Shown here piece by piece: positions 37,226 to 46,566 of a stretch of DNA of 64,000 nucleotides; within the stretch, counting starts at the first letter, position 1; the number at the start of each line of letters is the position of its first letter. Below the pieces are notes generated by a model. The model worked only from the letters and a program-made list of their open reading frames with translations. It searched no databases and had not been told where the DNA came from. The translations under genes and the position numbers were made by a program. The DNA comes from Candidatus Opimibacter skivensis. GTDB taxonomy: Bacteria > Bacteroidota > Bacteroidia > Chitinophagales > Saprospiraceae. The stretch is taken from assembly GCA_016722045.1 (NCBI GenBank), contig JADKGY010000001.1:434001-498000 (forward strand), in the 5' to 3' direction.

Positions 37226-37969
37226 TTAAATAGTTCGGTTTTGGATGGATGAATATTGTCGGAGCTTTAATAAAGTCACATTCATGTCTTTCGGCAATGG
37301 ACATTCTATGATAATAGGCTCTTGAGATACAAAATCAACAAAACTAATTTTAGAGGCATGCAGAGCTGTCCGGGCCATCAACGGATTTTCCATTTCAGCG
37401 TCCTTGCTTAGATTAAATCGTTTGCGGCCCTTGAGCGCAGACAGAAACAGAGGTCCGGGTGAACCATATACTTCATCACCAACAATAGGATGACCGATTG
37501 ACGAAAGATGAACCCTGATCTGGTGGGTTCTTCCTGTCAGTGGATTCACTTCCAGCACTGAATTGTTTTGAAATCTTTCCAAGAGCGTCCATTGTGTCTG
37601 GCTTGGTTTACCCCGTTGCGAGATAATCACTTTTCCATTGGATTGTGTGTATAAAGGCTGATCAATCAATCCTTCGTTTTGTTGGCACCGCCCTTCAACT
37701 ATGGCAAGATATAATTTTGAAATAATTCTGTTCTCGAATTGATCGCTGTACCAGCCGAAAGTATCCGGTAATAAGGAAAATAGTAAAACACCACTAGTTT
37801 CAAAATCAATTCTGTGTAGAGGTCTTGCGGTAGGATATTTTGCCAATAACCATTGAGCTACTGAAGGTCTTTCATCCTGGTAACGATCAGGCACACTTAA
37901 TACTCCAGGAGGCTTGTAGACAGCCAGTATCGTTTCGTTCTGAAATAGAATTTCGGCAATTTCCTTCAT
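37226..37969 (-). CDS. RluA-family pseudouridine synthase
   Basis: 247 residues without an S4 domain. It isomerises uridine to pseudouridine in rRNA or tRNA. The catalytic Asp lies in LHRIDFETSGVLLF (HRxDxxTSG), preceded by YKPPGVLSVP and followed by NPLTGRTHQIRVHLSSIGHPIVGDEVYG, all conserved in RluA-type enzymes. Short length fits RluA/TruC-like members. The gene overlaps the end of the RibF-GT2 fusion by 4 bp (ATGA), so translational coupling is expected. Confidence 0.95.
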   Translation of the reverse strand: MKEIAEILFQNETILAVYKPPGVLSVPDRYQDERPSVAQWLLAKYPTARPLHRIDFETSGVLLFSLLPDTFGWYSDQFENRIISKLYLAIVEGRCQQNEGLIDQPLYTQSNGKVIISQRGKPSQTQWTLLERFQNNSVLEVNPLTGRTHQIRVHLSSIGHPIVGDEVYGSPGPLFLSALKGRKRFNLSKDAEMENPLMARTALHASKISFVDFVSQEPIIIECPLPKDMNVTLLKLRQYSSIQNRTI

Positions 37970-39939
37970 GAGCTAAAAAGATCACTATATCTGCGTTTCC
38001 ATCTCATGTAAAAATCAATGAGGATACTACCAGGATATACGCCTGTCATATAGGGCAATGGCTTTCGTTTATAGAGTTGGCCGGCATTTTTTCTTTTTTT
38101 CAGTATCGCCGGAATATGGCTGTATATATAAAAATGAGCCCTTACGATTGCAAACATATTTCCAAATTGTCCCTTTAGCACATATTTCAGGCCAGCCAGG
38201 CTATCAAGTATCCACCGGATAAACAATACCATGATCACATCATCTGCCGGGAGATATTTCATCAGCGTGATAAGATTGTTTCTGAAATTAAGATAAACTT
38301 TTTGAGGCTTGTCATAATTGAGTGTACCTCCTCCTACATGATATACAACTGAAGAAGGACAGGAAACAATTTTATAATTCTTTAATTTCATTCGCCATGC
38401 AAGATCTATTTCTTCCTGATGTGCAAAATAATCCTGATCAAACCCTTCAACCTCATGAAAGACTTTGCTTCTGATAACGAAGGCTGCACCTGAAGCCCAG
38501 AATATCTGGATTGGTTCATTATACTGACCAGTATCCCTTTCTATATTATGTAGGATTCTGCCTCTGCAAAAAGGGTATCCGAGGCTATCCATCATGCCAC
38601 CTGATGCACCTGCATATTCGAAATATCCCCGTTTTGTTTCAGCGATGATCTTTGGCTGAACAGCAGCGATACTTTCATCAGCTTCCATCATTTTTATAAT
38701 TGGATGGAGCCACTGAGGAGTGATTTCTATATCGTTATTAACGATAGCGTAATATTTTGCTTTTATATTTTCAAGGCCCTGGTTGTAACCACCTGCATAT
38801 CCTGTATTTTGAGAAAGGGTAATACAATTAATTGCAGGATAAGCTGATTTCAACCACTTTACCGAACCATCGGTGGATGCATTATCTACGATGTATAATT
38901 TATTATTACTGTACCTGACAGATTTAAAGAAAGGAAGAAAACGATTAAGGTATTCTTTGCCATTATAATTAAGGATCACTGTTGCAACATCAGCTTGATT
39001 CACTTCAGCGCCGCGAAATAAATTTCTTACAGTCACTTCATCTTCATTCATGGCCTGTTTCAAACCTTCCATGGTTGGAAATTTCCGGTCTCCTCTTATA
39101 AATTTATAGATCTCAATGGTTATTTCCTGATCATAAATTTGCTTATCAAAATCAAATAAATGAATTTCAACACGATGCTGCGTCGCAGATTCAATTGAAG
39201 GGCGCAACCCTATATAAAGCATTCCAGGGTATTCGATTCCATCTATGATGGCAGTGGCTGCGAAAATGCCATCCGGTGGTAAAAGCTTCCTGGGATCTGT
39301 AACCTGAACATTGGCTGTAGGGAATCCAATATGATGTCCTAATCGATTACCTGTTACAACCTGCCCTTTGATCATGAGAGGATGGCCAAGAAGCTCATTA
39401 GAAAGCTCAATATTATTGTCAAGGATTGAATTCCGGATCAGCGTTGAACTGATTGAATGATCTCTTAATTCTTCTTCTCCAATCTGCACTACCTTGAAAT
39501 TATTTTCAAGGCCATACATATTCAGAAGCCTTACATCACCTGCACGATTCAACCCAAACCTGTGATCATAACCGATGACTATATAACTCGGATGAAATCT
39601 TGATACGAGGAACTTCTCGATATACTCCTGTGCGGACTGCTGTGAAAACTCAATTGTAAAAGGAACAATGACCACATTTGAGACTCCATAACGCCTGAAA
39701 TATTCAAGTTTTTCATTTAAGGTGGTGATGATCTGGAGATCACCATCCTTGGGATAGACAATTTCGCGAGGATGCGGATGGAAGGTGATGACGATATCGG
39801 TGCCGTTAATTTCTTCGGCTAACTGCTGGACACGCTTGAGGAGCTTCTGGTGCCCAAGGTGAACCCCATCATAGCTGCCTATGGTGATAACAGAATTTTT
39901 GAATTCCGGCAGTGCTGAAAGTCCCCTAAAGATGTTCAT
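37966..39939 (-). CDS. Fusion of riboflavin kinase/FMN adenylyltransferase (RibF) and a family 2 glycosyltransferase
   Basis: 657 residues in one uninterrupted frame. Residues 1-310 are a full RibF: FAD synthetase motifs GSYDGVHLGH (21-30) and ISSTLIR (163-169), and the riboflavin kinase motif GNRLGHHIGFPTAN (197-210). RibF turns riboflavin into FMN and FAD. From residue ~318 a GT-A type glycosyltransferase begins: VATVILNYNGKEYL, VDNASTDGS (351-359), then NNDIEI (401-406), where NND takes the place of the DxD metal motif; AAFVIRSKVF and FDQDYFAHQEEIDLAWRM follow, as in rhamnosyl-type GT2 proteins. The C-terminus has a hydrophobic membrane-associated segment. There is no linker stop or second start needed. 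It may be a true two-function protein or a recent gene fusion; a known partner pair for these two activities is not familiar to me. Confidence 0.93.
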   Translation of the reverse strand: MNIFRGLSALPEFKNSVITIGSYDGVHLGHQKLLKRVQQLAEEINGTDIVITFHPHPREIVYPKDGDLQIITTLNEKLEYFRRYGVSNVVIVPFTIEFSQQSAQEYIEKFLVSRFHPSYIVIGYDHRFGLNRAGDVRLLNMYGLENNFKVVQIGEEELRDHSISSTLIRNSILDNNIELSNELLGHPLMIKGQVVTGNRLGHHIGFPTANVQVTDPRKLLPPDGIFAATAIIDGIEYPGMLYIGLRPSIESATQHRVEIHLFDFDKQIYDQEITIEIYKFIRGDRKFPTMEGLKQAMNEDEVTVRNLFRGAEVNQADVATVILNYNGKEYLNRFLPFFKSVRYSNNKLYIVDNASTDGSVKWLKSAYPAINCITLSQNTGYAGGYNQGLENIKAKYYAIVNNDIEITPQWLHPIIKMMEADESIAAVQPKIIAETKRGYFEYAGASGGMMDSLGYPFCRGRILHNIERDTGQYNEPIQIFWASGAAFVIRSKVFHEVEGFDQDYFAHQEEIDLAWRMKLKNYKIVSCPSSVVYHVGGGTLNYDKPQKVYLNFRNNLITLMKYLPADDVIMVLFIRWILDSLAGLKYVLKGQFGNMFAIVRAHFYIYSHIPAILKKRKNAGQLYKRKPLPYMTGVYPGSILIDFYMRWKRRYSDLFSS

Positions 39940-40098
39940 GGACTACAAATGTATCTAATTTGTCCATAATATGTTTTCCATTTCCTGCCAAATGTTTGCT
40001 TTAAATATCAATCATTTGGCTTATTTCACTTGTCGTACGGATCTTTTTGCATCAATAAGAAATGCAATCACTTAAACCAGAATACCGTTATTAAGCCA

Positions 40099-40974
40099 AT
40101 GAAACGTAGTTTATTGCTCTTTCAGTCTTTTTTGTTGGTTTTCAACCTTCTCCAGGGACAAACCTCAACTACTGACTCTTTGTTGGAAAATATTAGCTTC
40201 AATGCAGATGTCATGGTCAATGCGGTCCTGGACCGTCATAGAATCAAGGCCCATGATCAGTTTGAGGAAACTCTGGATTCCCTATTAGCCAGACCAGGAT
40301 CATATAATCTTCCTTTGGATAGTATTCATTGGATTTCCATCCTACATGGAGATGGTTTCAGAATGGTCTCCTGGCAACTGCGTATATCTGATGATGAATA
40401 CAAATACGGAGGCTTTATTCAATGGCCTGACAGAATCGTAAGACTAAAAGACACACGACCCTGGGTAAATGGGTCAACTTATAATATTTATTCACCGGAT
40501 GCCTGGTATGGCTGTATTTATTACAAGATCATTCCTTTCGAAAGTGATGGGAAGAAATATTATGTCCTCTTTGGCTTTAATGCTGAGGATTCACAGATGA
40601 ATACAAAAGTGGCGGATATCCTTGATCTTAACGGAGATGAACCAAAATTAGGTGTTCCGCTTTTTGTTGGGAATGATAAGGATCGTTCCAGGTTGATATT
40701 AACATATGGCGATGTATCGAGTGTTCAATTGTTATACGATCCGGAGTTAAAAGCTATTGTACAGGATCATCTCGAAAGCATACCTGGGATATCACCTTCT
40801 GGTGGCGCCCTGGTAGTGTCTGATGGTAGTATGGAGGGTTGGTTTTTAAAAAACGGAAGATGGGTTTACAAAGAAAAGATGTCAGATGTCAAAATGGATG
40901 AACCACCGATGACTGACGATCGAAAAAACAGGAAGGAGGATAAGGATATATTTGGGAGGCCGAAAAAACAGTAA
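40099..40974 (+). CDS. Secreted hypothetical protein
   Basis: 291 residues from ATG 40099 (MKRSLLLFQSFLLVFNLLQGQ, a signal peptide); an upstream in-frame start at 40030 would bury that signal, so it is rejected. The mature part has a beta-rich core with TYNIYSPDAWYGCIYYKIIPF and KKYYVLFGFNAEDSQMNTKVADILDLN, a pattern I know only as conserved hypothetical in Bacteroidota. The C-terminus is charged (PMTDDRKNRKEDKD). No enzyme motif. Periplasmic or surface location is inferred. Confidence 0.8.
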   Translation: MKRSLLLFQSFLLVFNLLQGQTSTTDSLLENISFNADVMVNAVLDRHRIKAHDQFEETLDSLLARPGSYNLPLDSIHWISILHGDGFRMVSWQLRISDDEYKYGGFIQWPDRIVRLKDTRPWVNGSTYNIYSPDAWYGCIYYKIIPFESDGKKYYVLFGFNAEDSQMNTKVADILDLNGDEPKLGVPLFVGNDKDRSRLILTYGDVSSVQLLYDPELKAIVQDHLESIPGISPSGGALVVSDGSMEGWFLKNGRWVYKEKMSDVKMDEPPMTDDRKNRKEDKDIFGRPKKQ

Positions 40975-40975
40975 C

Positions 40976-41001
40976 CAGTATTCAGTAAGCAGTAATCAGT
41001 A
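40976..41001. repeat. Heptamer repeat CAGTAnn
   Basis: CAGTA occurs at 40976, 40983, 40990 and 40997, each 7 bp apart, in the short gap before the esterase gene. Simple tandem repeat of the kind that grows by slippage. Confidence 0.7.
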
Positions 41002-41012
41002 AAAATTTAAGA

Positions 41013-41678
41013 TTGGGGTCTCATTACAAAATAAGGACGGAGAAAACAGGCCATTATTTTATGCATGGTACTGTGACAAGTGAAACGAAATACGTGTGGA
41101 TATGTCTGCATGGTTATGGTGAACTTGGAAAATATTTCATACGGCATTTTGAATTTCTTGATCCCAGTGAGAATCTTGTCATCGTACCTGAAGGAATGAA
41201 CAGATACTATACTGATGAAAAACACGAACGTGTTGCTGCACATTGGATGACAAGAGAAGACCGATTAGATGAGATAGCTGATTATGTACTTTTTCTCGAA
41301 GCACTAAGATCTAAGCTTACATGGGATAAAAACTCAAATCTTAAAGTTATCTATTTTGGTTTTTCGCAAGGGGTCACGACACTTATAAGGTGGTTAACAG
41401 CGATTCAACCGCGTGCTGATTATATATTGATGTGGGCGGGAGGTATTCCAGATGATATTGTATTTGATCATTCCAGATTGTATTTCGAAAAAATTAATTC
41501 ACATTATTTTATCGGCGATAAGGATCGATATCTGAATAATGAAAGCATGCAGGTCATGAAAAAATTGTTGGCGCAAACAGGAATGAAAACGGAGATCCAT
41601 TCTTTTGCCGGAGACCACAGGATTGATGATGATGTGTTGAAAAACTGGGTTCAAAAAAATATAAATCCGCCTGGATAA
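41013..41678 (+). CDS. Alpha/beta hydrolase, carboxylesterase/phospholipase type
   Basis: 221 residues with a TTG start at 41013. An ATG at 41061 would remove a beta strand (GHYFMHGTV) that belongs to the fold, and no other start is in frame before the upstream stop. Family marks are WICLHGYGELGKYF (oxyanion loop), the nucleophile elbow GFSQG, and the catalytic His in FAGDHRIDDD. It is cytoplasmic (no signal). The substrate is unknown; small carboxylesters are typical. Confidence 0.85.
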   Translation: MGSHYKIRTEKTGHYFMHGTVTSETKYVWICLHGYGELGKYFIRHFEFLDPSENLVIVPEGMNRYYTDEKHERVAAHWMTREDRLDEIADYVLFLEALRSKLTWDKNSNLKVIYFGFSQGVTTLIRWLTAIQPRADYILMWAGGIPDDIVFDHSRLYFEKINSHYFIGDKDRYLNNESMQVMKKLLAQTGMKTEIHSFAGDHRIDDDVLKNWVQKNINPPG

Positions 41679-41742
41679 AGCGGGTTATTCAAAAGCTACA
41701 TCATTTCCCCCCGGCGAAAGCAAGGGGCTATTCAAAAGCTTT

Positions 41743-43419
41743 TTATAAGCCCAATACTTCTATACCTTGTCTGAAAACGACATCAACCGGAATTCCTTTT
41801 TTCGCTAGCTTGTCAAGATCGGACTGCAGATCAAGAGAAATAATCCCCTGTTCTTTGATCAATTTTTCCGCTGCTTTTAAATCTCCGTTGCCCTGAATGG
41901 TAAGGATGAGATCACTTAATGCTTCTGTTGCTTTTTCCATTTGCACAGGATTGATCTTATAAAAGCCTGTATTCTCATCTTTTTCAAATGCCTTATAATT
42001 TTCGAAGAAGTTGAACCGGACCATATTTGCTTTTCCGTGTGCATCGCTCGCGCCAAAACGAACTGAACGAAAAATGCTGGCCATAAATGTGGTGTAGTAA
42101 TCCATCATATCTCCTTCCAATTCACCTTTGTCATGGAGATATTTAATCATGAAGAGACCCAGGATATCTGCTTTGCCTTCTTCAAGAGCTGAGTGTTGCT
42201 CAAGTAATGCTTCGCGAACTGTACCGGATCCTGCGATTGTATTTTTTATACCCAACCCGTGAGCTACTTCATGAAACATGGTAGTGGCAAAAAAAGCGTC
42301 AAAGGTGACATGCTTCCGCTGAGAGGGATCAATCAATTCATTACTGATAGGCAGAAGTATTTTATCAAATTTGGCTTTCATCGCGTTTTTAAGCTGAAGG
42401 CGACGGGTTCCTTTTTTCAATTGGACTTCTTCATCATTTGGAAGATTGATAGCTATGGTCTTTCCACCTGCATTGGCATCGCCGGCATAATAGACGACAT
42501 CATAGGCGTTGAGATCGGTATCAAAACCCGGTGTTTCTTTTTTATAGGCGGCACCTACAGGGAGATTTGCCTGAAGATCGGGGAGGAATTGAGCGTAGTG
42601 GGCTAATCGCTTACTCCATTCCAAATCCTTCACCAGAACATACGCCTCATGTGTGGCTTTGTATCCAAAAAGCTGATCTTCATATGTCTCAATGGGGCCG
42701 ATGACAATATCGATTTTATTGTCTTTCATATCCAGCCAGGCTATATCACTGGCCTGGTAATCATCTGTTCGCAAGGCCGTGGCTCTCAATTTGAGATAAT
42801 TAGACAAGCCTTTATTAGCGGAAAGACCTGCTGCCTGATATAATAAAACTGCAGCTTGTTCATGCTCCTTTTTAAATTGTTCGTGATAAGGAACCGTATA
42901 AAGCTGGCCTTCAGCATTTCGTCTGACAAAACTATACATACCTTTTTTGTCATCAATTTTTACACCTTCAAATTCTGCTTTGGTCATGTCTTCAGGATAG
43001 AAATTTGCTCCTTCAGGTTTGGCTTTCGTACCTGGAATAAATGGCTTGTTTCCATCAAGTCTATCCCATGGCCCATAGTTTGCCAATACATATGCTTTGA
43101 GACCCGGATCTTTTATTGAATCAAGCAATCTGTTTTTATTGCCATATGCCTCATACCAGAAACATTCATCCATTTGCTTCGCGGCTTCAATTAATAATTT
43201 AAGAATCGTCTTTTCAGAATCAGACAACATGCTCATGTCTGTCGTCAGCGTAAAAGGCACATACGTACCTAATTTTTTTCCAAGTAAAGGATGGATCGAA
43301 TCCGGATTGAATAAATCGAGATAATCAGGCGCTTTAGCAGATTCGGGCGTTGTCTGATTTTTGCAGGAGAGAAAGCCAATGAAAAAAGTGAATCCGAATA
43401 TGATCGAGAGGAATTTCAT
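41743..43419 (-). CDS. M49-like (dipeptidyl peptidase III related) zinc peptidase, lipoprotein
   Basis: 558 residues from ATG 43419; a TTG three codons upstream is less likely. Signal MKFLSIIFGFTFFIGFLSC ends in a lipoprotein Cys. The zinc motif is FHEVAHGLG (HEVAH at 383-387), a 5-residue HExxH instead of the 6-residue HExxxH of classical DPP III, followed by the second ligand motif EEGKAD (413-418), which is M49-like. The N-terminal half matches the bacterial M49-related proteins (NYGPWDRLDG). The role is probably peptide trimming in the cell envelope. Exact cleavage specificity is uncertain. Confidence 0.85.
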   Translation of the reverse strand: MKFLSIIFGFTFFIGFLSCKNQTTPESAKAPDYLDLFNPDSIHPLLGKKLGTYVPFTLTTDMSMLSDSEKTILKLLIEAAKQMDECFWYEAYGNKNRLLDSIKDPGLKAYVLANYGPWDRLDGNKPFIPGTKAKPEGANFYPEDMTKAEFEGVKIDDKKGMYSFVRRNAEGQLYTVPYHEQFKKEHEQAAVLLYQAAGLSANKGLSNYLKLRATALRTDDYQASDIAWLDMKDNKIDIVIGPIETYEDQLFGYKATHEAYVLVKDLEWSKRLAHYAQFLPDLQANLPVGAAYKKETPGFDTDLNAYDVVYYAGDANAGGKTIAINLPNDEEVQLKKGTRRLQLKNAMKAKFDKILLPISNELIDPSQRKHVTFDAFFATTMFHEVAHGLGIKNTIAGSGTVREALLEQHSALEEGKADILGLFMIKYLHDKGELEGDMMDYYTTFMASIFRSVRFGASDAHGKANMVRFNFFENYKAFEKDENTGFYKINPVQMEKATEALSDLILTIQGNGDLKAAEKLIKEQGIISLDLQSDLDKLAKKGIPVDVVFRQGIEVLGL

Positions 43420-43613
43420 AGAGGACAATTTATGTAAGCAAATGTAAAAAAGATTGATGCCGGATTAAAGGATACCGGATGCCAGACTCCAGACGCAATA
43501 GATGTTTAGTAATTGATACAATCCATTAGAAATTGTATTTTATATAAAATTACGTCCATTGCAATTGAGTTAAAAATTTTATTCAAACCAACTTATATAA
43601 GTTCTGGCCTGAA

Positions 43614-45566
43614 TTATGACAAAATGATACGTTTTGTGGTGAGAATTTTCTGATTTCCATCCAGCAGTAACAATGTATAAATACCAGGATTAAACTCAGT
43701 CAGGTCTACGCGGTTATTTGCTAAAGGTGCTTTGAATTTTCTTCCTGCGACATCAATCACTTCAACCGAAAAGACAGACTTTGTGGATATAATTTGTACA
43801 AAATCATGAGCTGGATTTGGAAATACATCGAAGCGATCTGACTTATCAGCATCATCAACAGCTGTTATAACCTGTTCAATGGTATTATTCTTAGAAAGCA
43901 ACCATAGTTCGGGATCGATGCCAATCGAATCGACTGAAGCACTACCTCTGAAAATAGAAAATCGTTGGTTATTCGTGGTATGGTTTAAAACAAAAATATT
44001 ATCAACGCCATTTAAACGTACCAGTATAGGTACCGGCATTTCAAAAAATGATACTGAAGGGTCAGATTGCGTTTGGCCAAGTGTGATAATCAATGAATCA
44101 GCCTGCTGAGACCATTGTAAATGATAAGATGGAAATCCCTGTCCGTAATACCAATCTGCTAAAAATTCATGCAGATCAAGGCCTGATTCGTTTTCCAGAT
44201 AGCTTTCAAATTCAGGAGTAGTGCCAAAGTCACCCGCGCCATTAAGGTAATTACGTACAGCCTGAAAAAAATCATTGTCGCCCATGACCCAGCGTAACAT
44301 ATGCAAAACATATGCGCCTTTATTGTAGCTGAGTCTTCCACTGAATATGCGGTTGACACTGGTCGTATCATCTACGTACACAGATCCGCCGGGTGCACTC
44401 ATAGCAGAATTGGAGGTTGAAGTTTTCCATTGAGGCCAATACTGGTTTTGACTGAATTCTTCAAGACATAATCCGGCGAGGTATGTTGCAAATCCTTCAT
44501 TTAACCATATGTCATGCCATGATCCGCACGTGACTTTATCGCCGAACCATTGATGTGCCATTTCATGAGAAATAAGACTGAAGCTGAATCCACCCATAAA
44601 GGCCATAGTCTGATGCTCTTGTCCGCCACCCCAACCAAACTGGGCATGACCATATTTCTCATCTGCCCATGGATAAATAATAAATTTCTCATTATAGAAA
44701 TTCATGATATCGATAGTGCTGGATATCGCCTGCTGACTTTGTGCAAGCGTTTCAGGATAAACATAATTCAATACATGAATTGAATCTCCATTTGGTAAGG
44801 GAACATACTGATCAAATGCTGCATAATTTGTGACCGCAAGAGCAACCAGATACGCACAAATCGGATGACGATGACGCCAATGATGGACAAGTTTGCCGCC
44901 GACTTCATTTATACTTATAAGTTTACCATTACTTGCAGCAAGTTGATCAAGTGGTGTTGTGATATAGATGTCCATTGAATCAATCTTATCAATAAGATCT
45001 TGTTTTCCAGGCCACCAATCTCTGTTGCCGTAAGGCTCAGAGAGAGTCCAGAGAATGGGGGCACCTGCATGTGTACCGGTCTCGAAAGATCCGAAACCAT
45101 TGGATGGAGGTGTTCCTTCATAGGATACGGTGAGTGTATCGAAATCATCTTCATTCAATGTTTTGTCAAGATCAATGGTGAGCAATTGATCAGCGCTGTG
45201 TGCATAAGATAAGGGTACACCTTTGCGTTCCACGCTATTGATGACAAGAGAATTACTCAAATCAAGTACAAGTTGTGTCAGATTGTTAGATCGGCTCCTG
45301 AAATAATAGGTAATCACACCCTTGATATATTTTACAGCAGGATCGATTTCCCAGGACATTGTCTGGTAATGAATATCCGTCAGACTTGCGAATTGATTTC
45401 GGTATGAAGGTGTCTGAAAATGGGCTATTGCACTTTCCTGTTCTTTGCAGATGATTTCATCCTGATCCCAAATGACACCGGATAGATCAAACTGTGCATT
45501 GAGCAGACTGAATGAGCAGAGCGAGAATGCGGATAGGATAATGGCTGTAAACAAAGTTTTCTTCAT
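43614..45566 (-). CDS. M1-family aminopeptidase with T9SS sorting domain
   Basis: 650 residues with a signal peptide (AIILSAFSLCSFSLLNAQ). The M1 catalytic signature is SHEMAHQWFGDKVT with the third zinc ligand in LNEGFATYL. The exopeptidase loop reads GGGQEHQTMAFM instead of the usual GAMEN. The C-terminus has VFPNPAHDFVQI and GIYTLLLLDGNQKILTTKRIIL, a type A T9SS sorting domain. It should be exported through the outer membrane and remove N-terminal residues from peptides outside the cell. Confidence 0.94.
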   Translation of the reverse strand: MKKTLFTAIILSAFSLCSFSLLNAQFDLSGVIWDQDEIICKEQESAIAHFQTPSYRNQFASLTDIHYQTMSWEIDPAVKYIKGVITYYFRSRSNNLTQLVLDLSNSLVINSVERKGVPLSYAHSADQLLTIDLDKTLNEDDFDTLTVSYEGTPPSNGFGSFETGTHAGAPILWTLSEPYGNRDWWPGKQDLIDKIDSMDIYITTPLDQLAASNGKLISINEVGGKLVHHWRHRHPICAYLVALAVTNYAAFDQYVPLPNGDSIHVLNYVYPETLAQSQQAISSTIDIMNFYNEKFIIYPWADEKYGHAQFGWGGGQEHQTMAFMGGFSFSLISHEMAHQWFGDKVTCGSWHDIWLNEGFATYLAGLCLEEFSQNQYWPQWKTSTSNSAMSAPGGSVYVDDTTSVNRIFSGRLSYNKGAYVLHMLRWVMGDNDFFQAVRNYLNGAGDFGTTPEFESYLENESGLDLHEFLADWYYGQGFPSYHLQWSQQADSLIITLGQTQSDPSVSFFEMPVPILVRLNGVDNIFVLNHTTNNQRFSIFRGSASVDSIGIDPELWLLSKNNTIEQVITAVDDADKSDRFDVFPNPAHDFVQIISTKSVFSVEVIDVAGRKFKAPLANNRVDLTEFNPGIYTLLLLDGNQKILTTKRIILS

Positions 45567-45684
45567 TGAACAAAAGTACTAGGTTTTGTCCATGAGTACG
45601 AGTCACATCCATAAAAGGTATAGGGCTTTACAATTAAAGTTGCTAAATGATGAATTAGCAATAAATCCAGGAAATCACATTAAT

Positions 45685-45752
45685 AAGTTGGACTAAAGGG
45701 TGGGTGGGAGACAAAGAGAAGTTGGACTAAAGGGTGGGTGGGAGACAAAGAG
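45685..45752. repeat. Perfect 34-bp tandem duplication, G-rich
   Basis: The 34-bp unit beginning AAGTTGGACTAAAGGGTGGG appears at 45685-45718 and again at 45719-45752. Each copy contains GGGTGGGTGGGAG, so the pair gives six G-runs. Located between the 5' end of the M1 gene and the 3' end of rpmA. Confidence 0.9.
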
Positions 45753-45829
45753 CCGTTGACCCACTAAGAATTTAGCCCTTTTGAGGAGTGTTATGAAAAT
45801 AAACGGTCTGGAATGAATGAAAGGAAAAC

Positions 45830-46099
45830 TTACTCTTCTGTTGCAACAGTAGTCAAAACGTTAACGAACGTACGGTCACGTTTTTTTGTCTGGAAGTTAA
45901 TAACGCCATCTGTGAGGGCATAAAGAGTAAAATCCTTGCCGATACCAACGTTGCGTCCGGGATGGAATTTAGTACCACGCTGACGAATAATGATATTTCC
46001 GGCTACAGCAGTCTGGCCTCCGAACAGTTTCACTCCGAGTCTTTTACTCTTACTGTCGCGGCCGTTTTCACTACTTCCTACACCTTTCTTATGTGCCAT
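45830..46099 (-). CDS. rpmA: 50S ribosomal protein L27
   Basis: 89 residues. The N-terminus MAHKKGVGSSENGRDSKSKRLGVK and the core GGQTAVAGNIIIRQRGTKFHPGRNVGIGKD are the family signature. L27 sits near the peptidyl-transferase centre. Gene order rplU-rpmA is the normal one, with a 32-bp gap. Confidence 0.98.
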   Translation of the reverse strand: MAHKKGVGSSENGRDSKSKRLGVKLFGGQTAVAGNIIIRQRGTKFHPGRNVGIGKDFTLYALTDGVINFQTKKRDRTFVNVLTTVATEE

Positions 46100-46131
46100 G
46101 TTATCAGAACTTTAGATAATGTTGTTTATAA

Positions 46132-46443
46132 TTAAATTGCAATGCTATCGATACGGATTTTGGTGTATTGCTGGCGGTGGCCTTTTTTCACCTTATACCC
46201 TTTACGTCTCTTCTTTTTGAAGATGATGACTTTATCACCTTTTACATGATCCAGTACACTTGCAGAAACGGATGCTCCGGCCAAAGAAGGTTTCCCAATG
46301 CTTATAGTTCCTTCATTATCAGCCAGTAACACCTTATTGAAGGTAAGACCGGCTCCTATTTCAGCATCCTGAAGATCTACATAGATCTCCTGTCCCTGCT
46401 TTACTTTGTATTGTCTGTTGTTGACGTCCAGAATTGCGTACAT
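46132..46443 (-). CDS. rplU: 50S ribosomal protein L21
   Basis: 103 residues. Start MYAILDVNNRQYKVKQGQ and the C-terminal KVIIFKKKRRKGYKVKKGHRQQYT are diagnostic. L21 binds 23S rRNA. First gene of the rplU-rpmA operon, with a strong promoter candidate 39 bp upstream. Confidence 0.98.
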   Translation of the reverse strand: MYAILDVNNRQYKVKQGQEIYVDLQDAEIGAGLTFNKVLLADNEGTISIGKPSLAGASVSASVLDHVKGDKVIIFKKKRRKGYKVKKGHRQQYTKIRIDSIAI

Positions 46444-46481
46444 GATATCGGTACTAAAAGGTTTTTGACTTAAATGGCCGG

Positions 46482-46512
46482 CAAAGGTAGATATATATAG
46501 CGGAATTTCAAA
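46482..46512 (-). promoter_or_regulatory. Bacteroidota-type promoter of rplU-rpmA
   Basis: On the minus strand a TTTG (46512-46509) and a perfect -7 box TACCTTTG (46489-46482) are separated by exactly 19 bp, which is the expected spacing. It is the best promoter match in the window and would give a leader of about 30-35 nt. Confidence 0.75.
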
Positions 46513-46566
46513 ATAGATCTGAAATTTGATTTCCAGGGCGAATTTGCCTTAGACAATTCAGGCACA

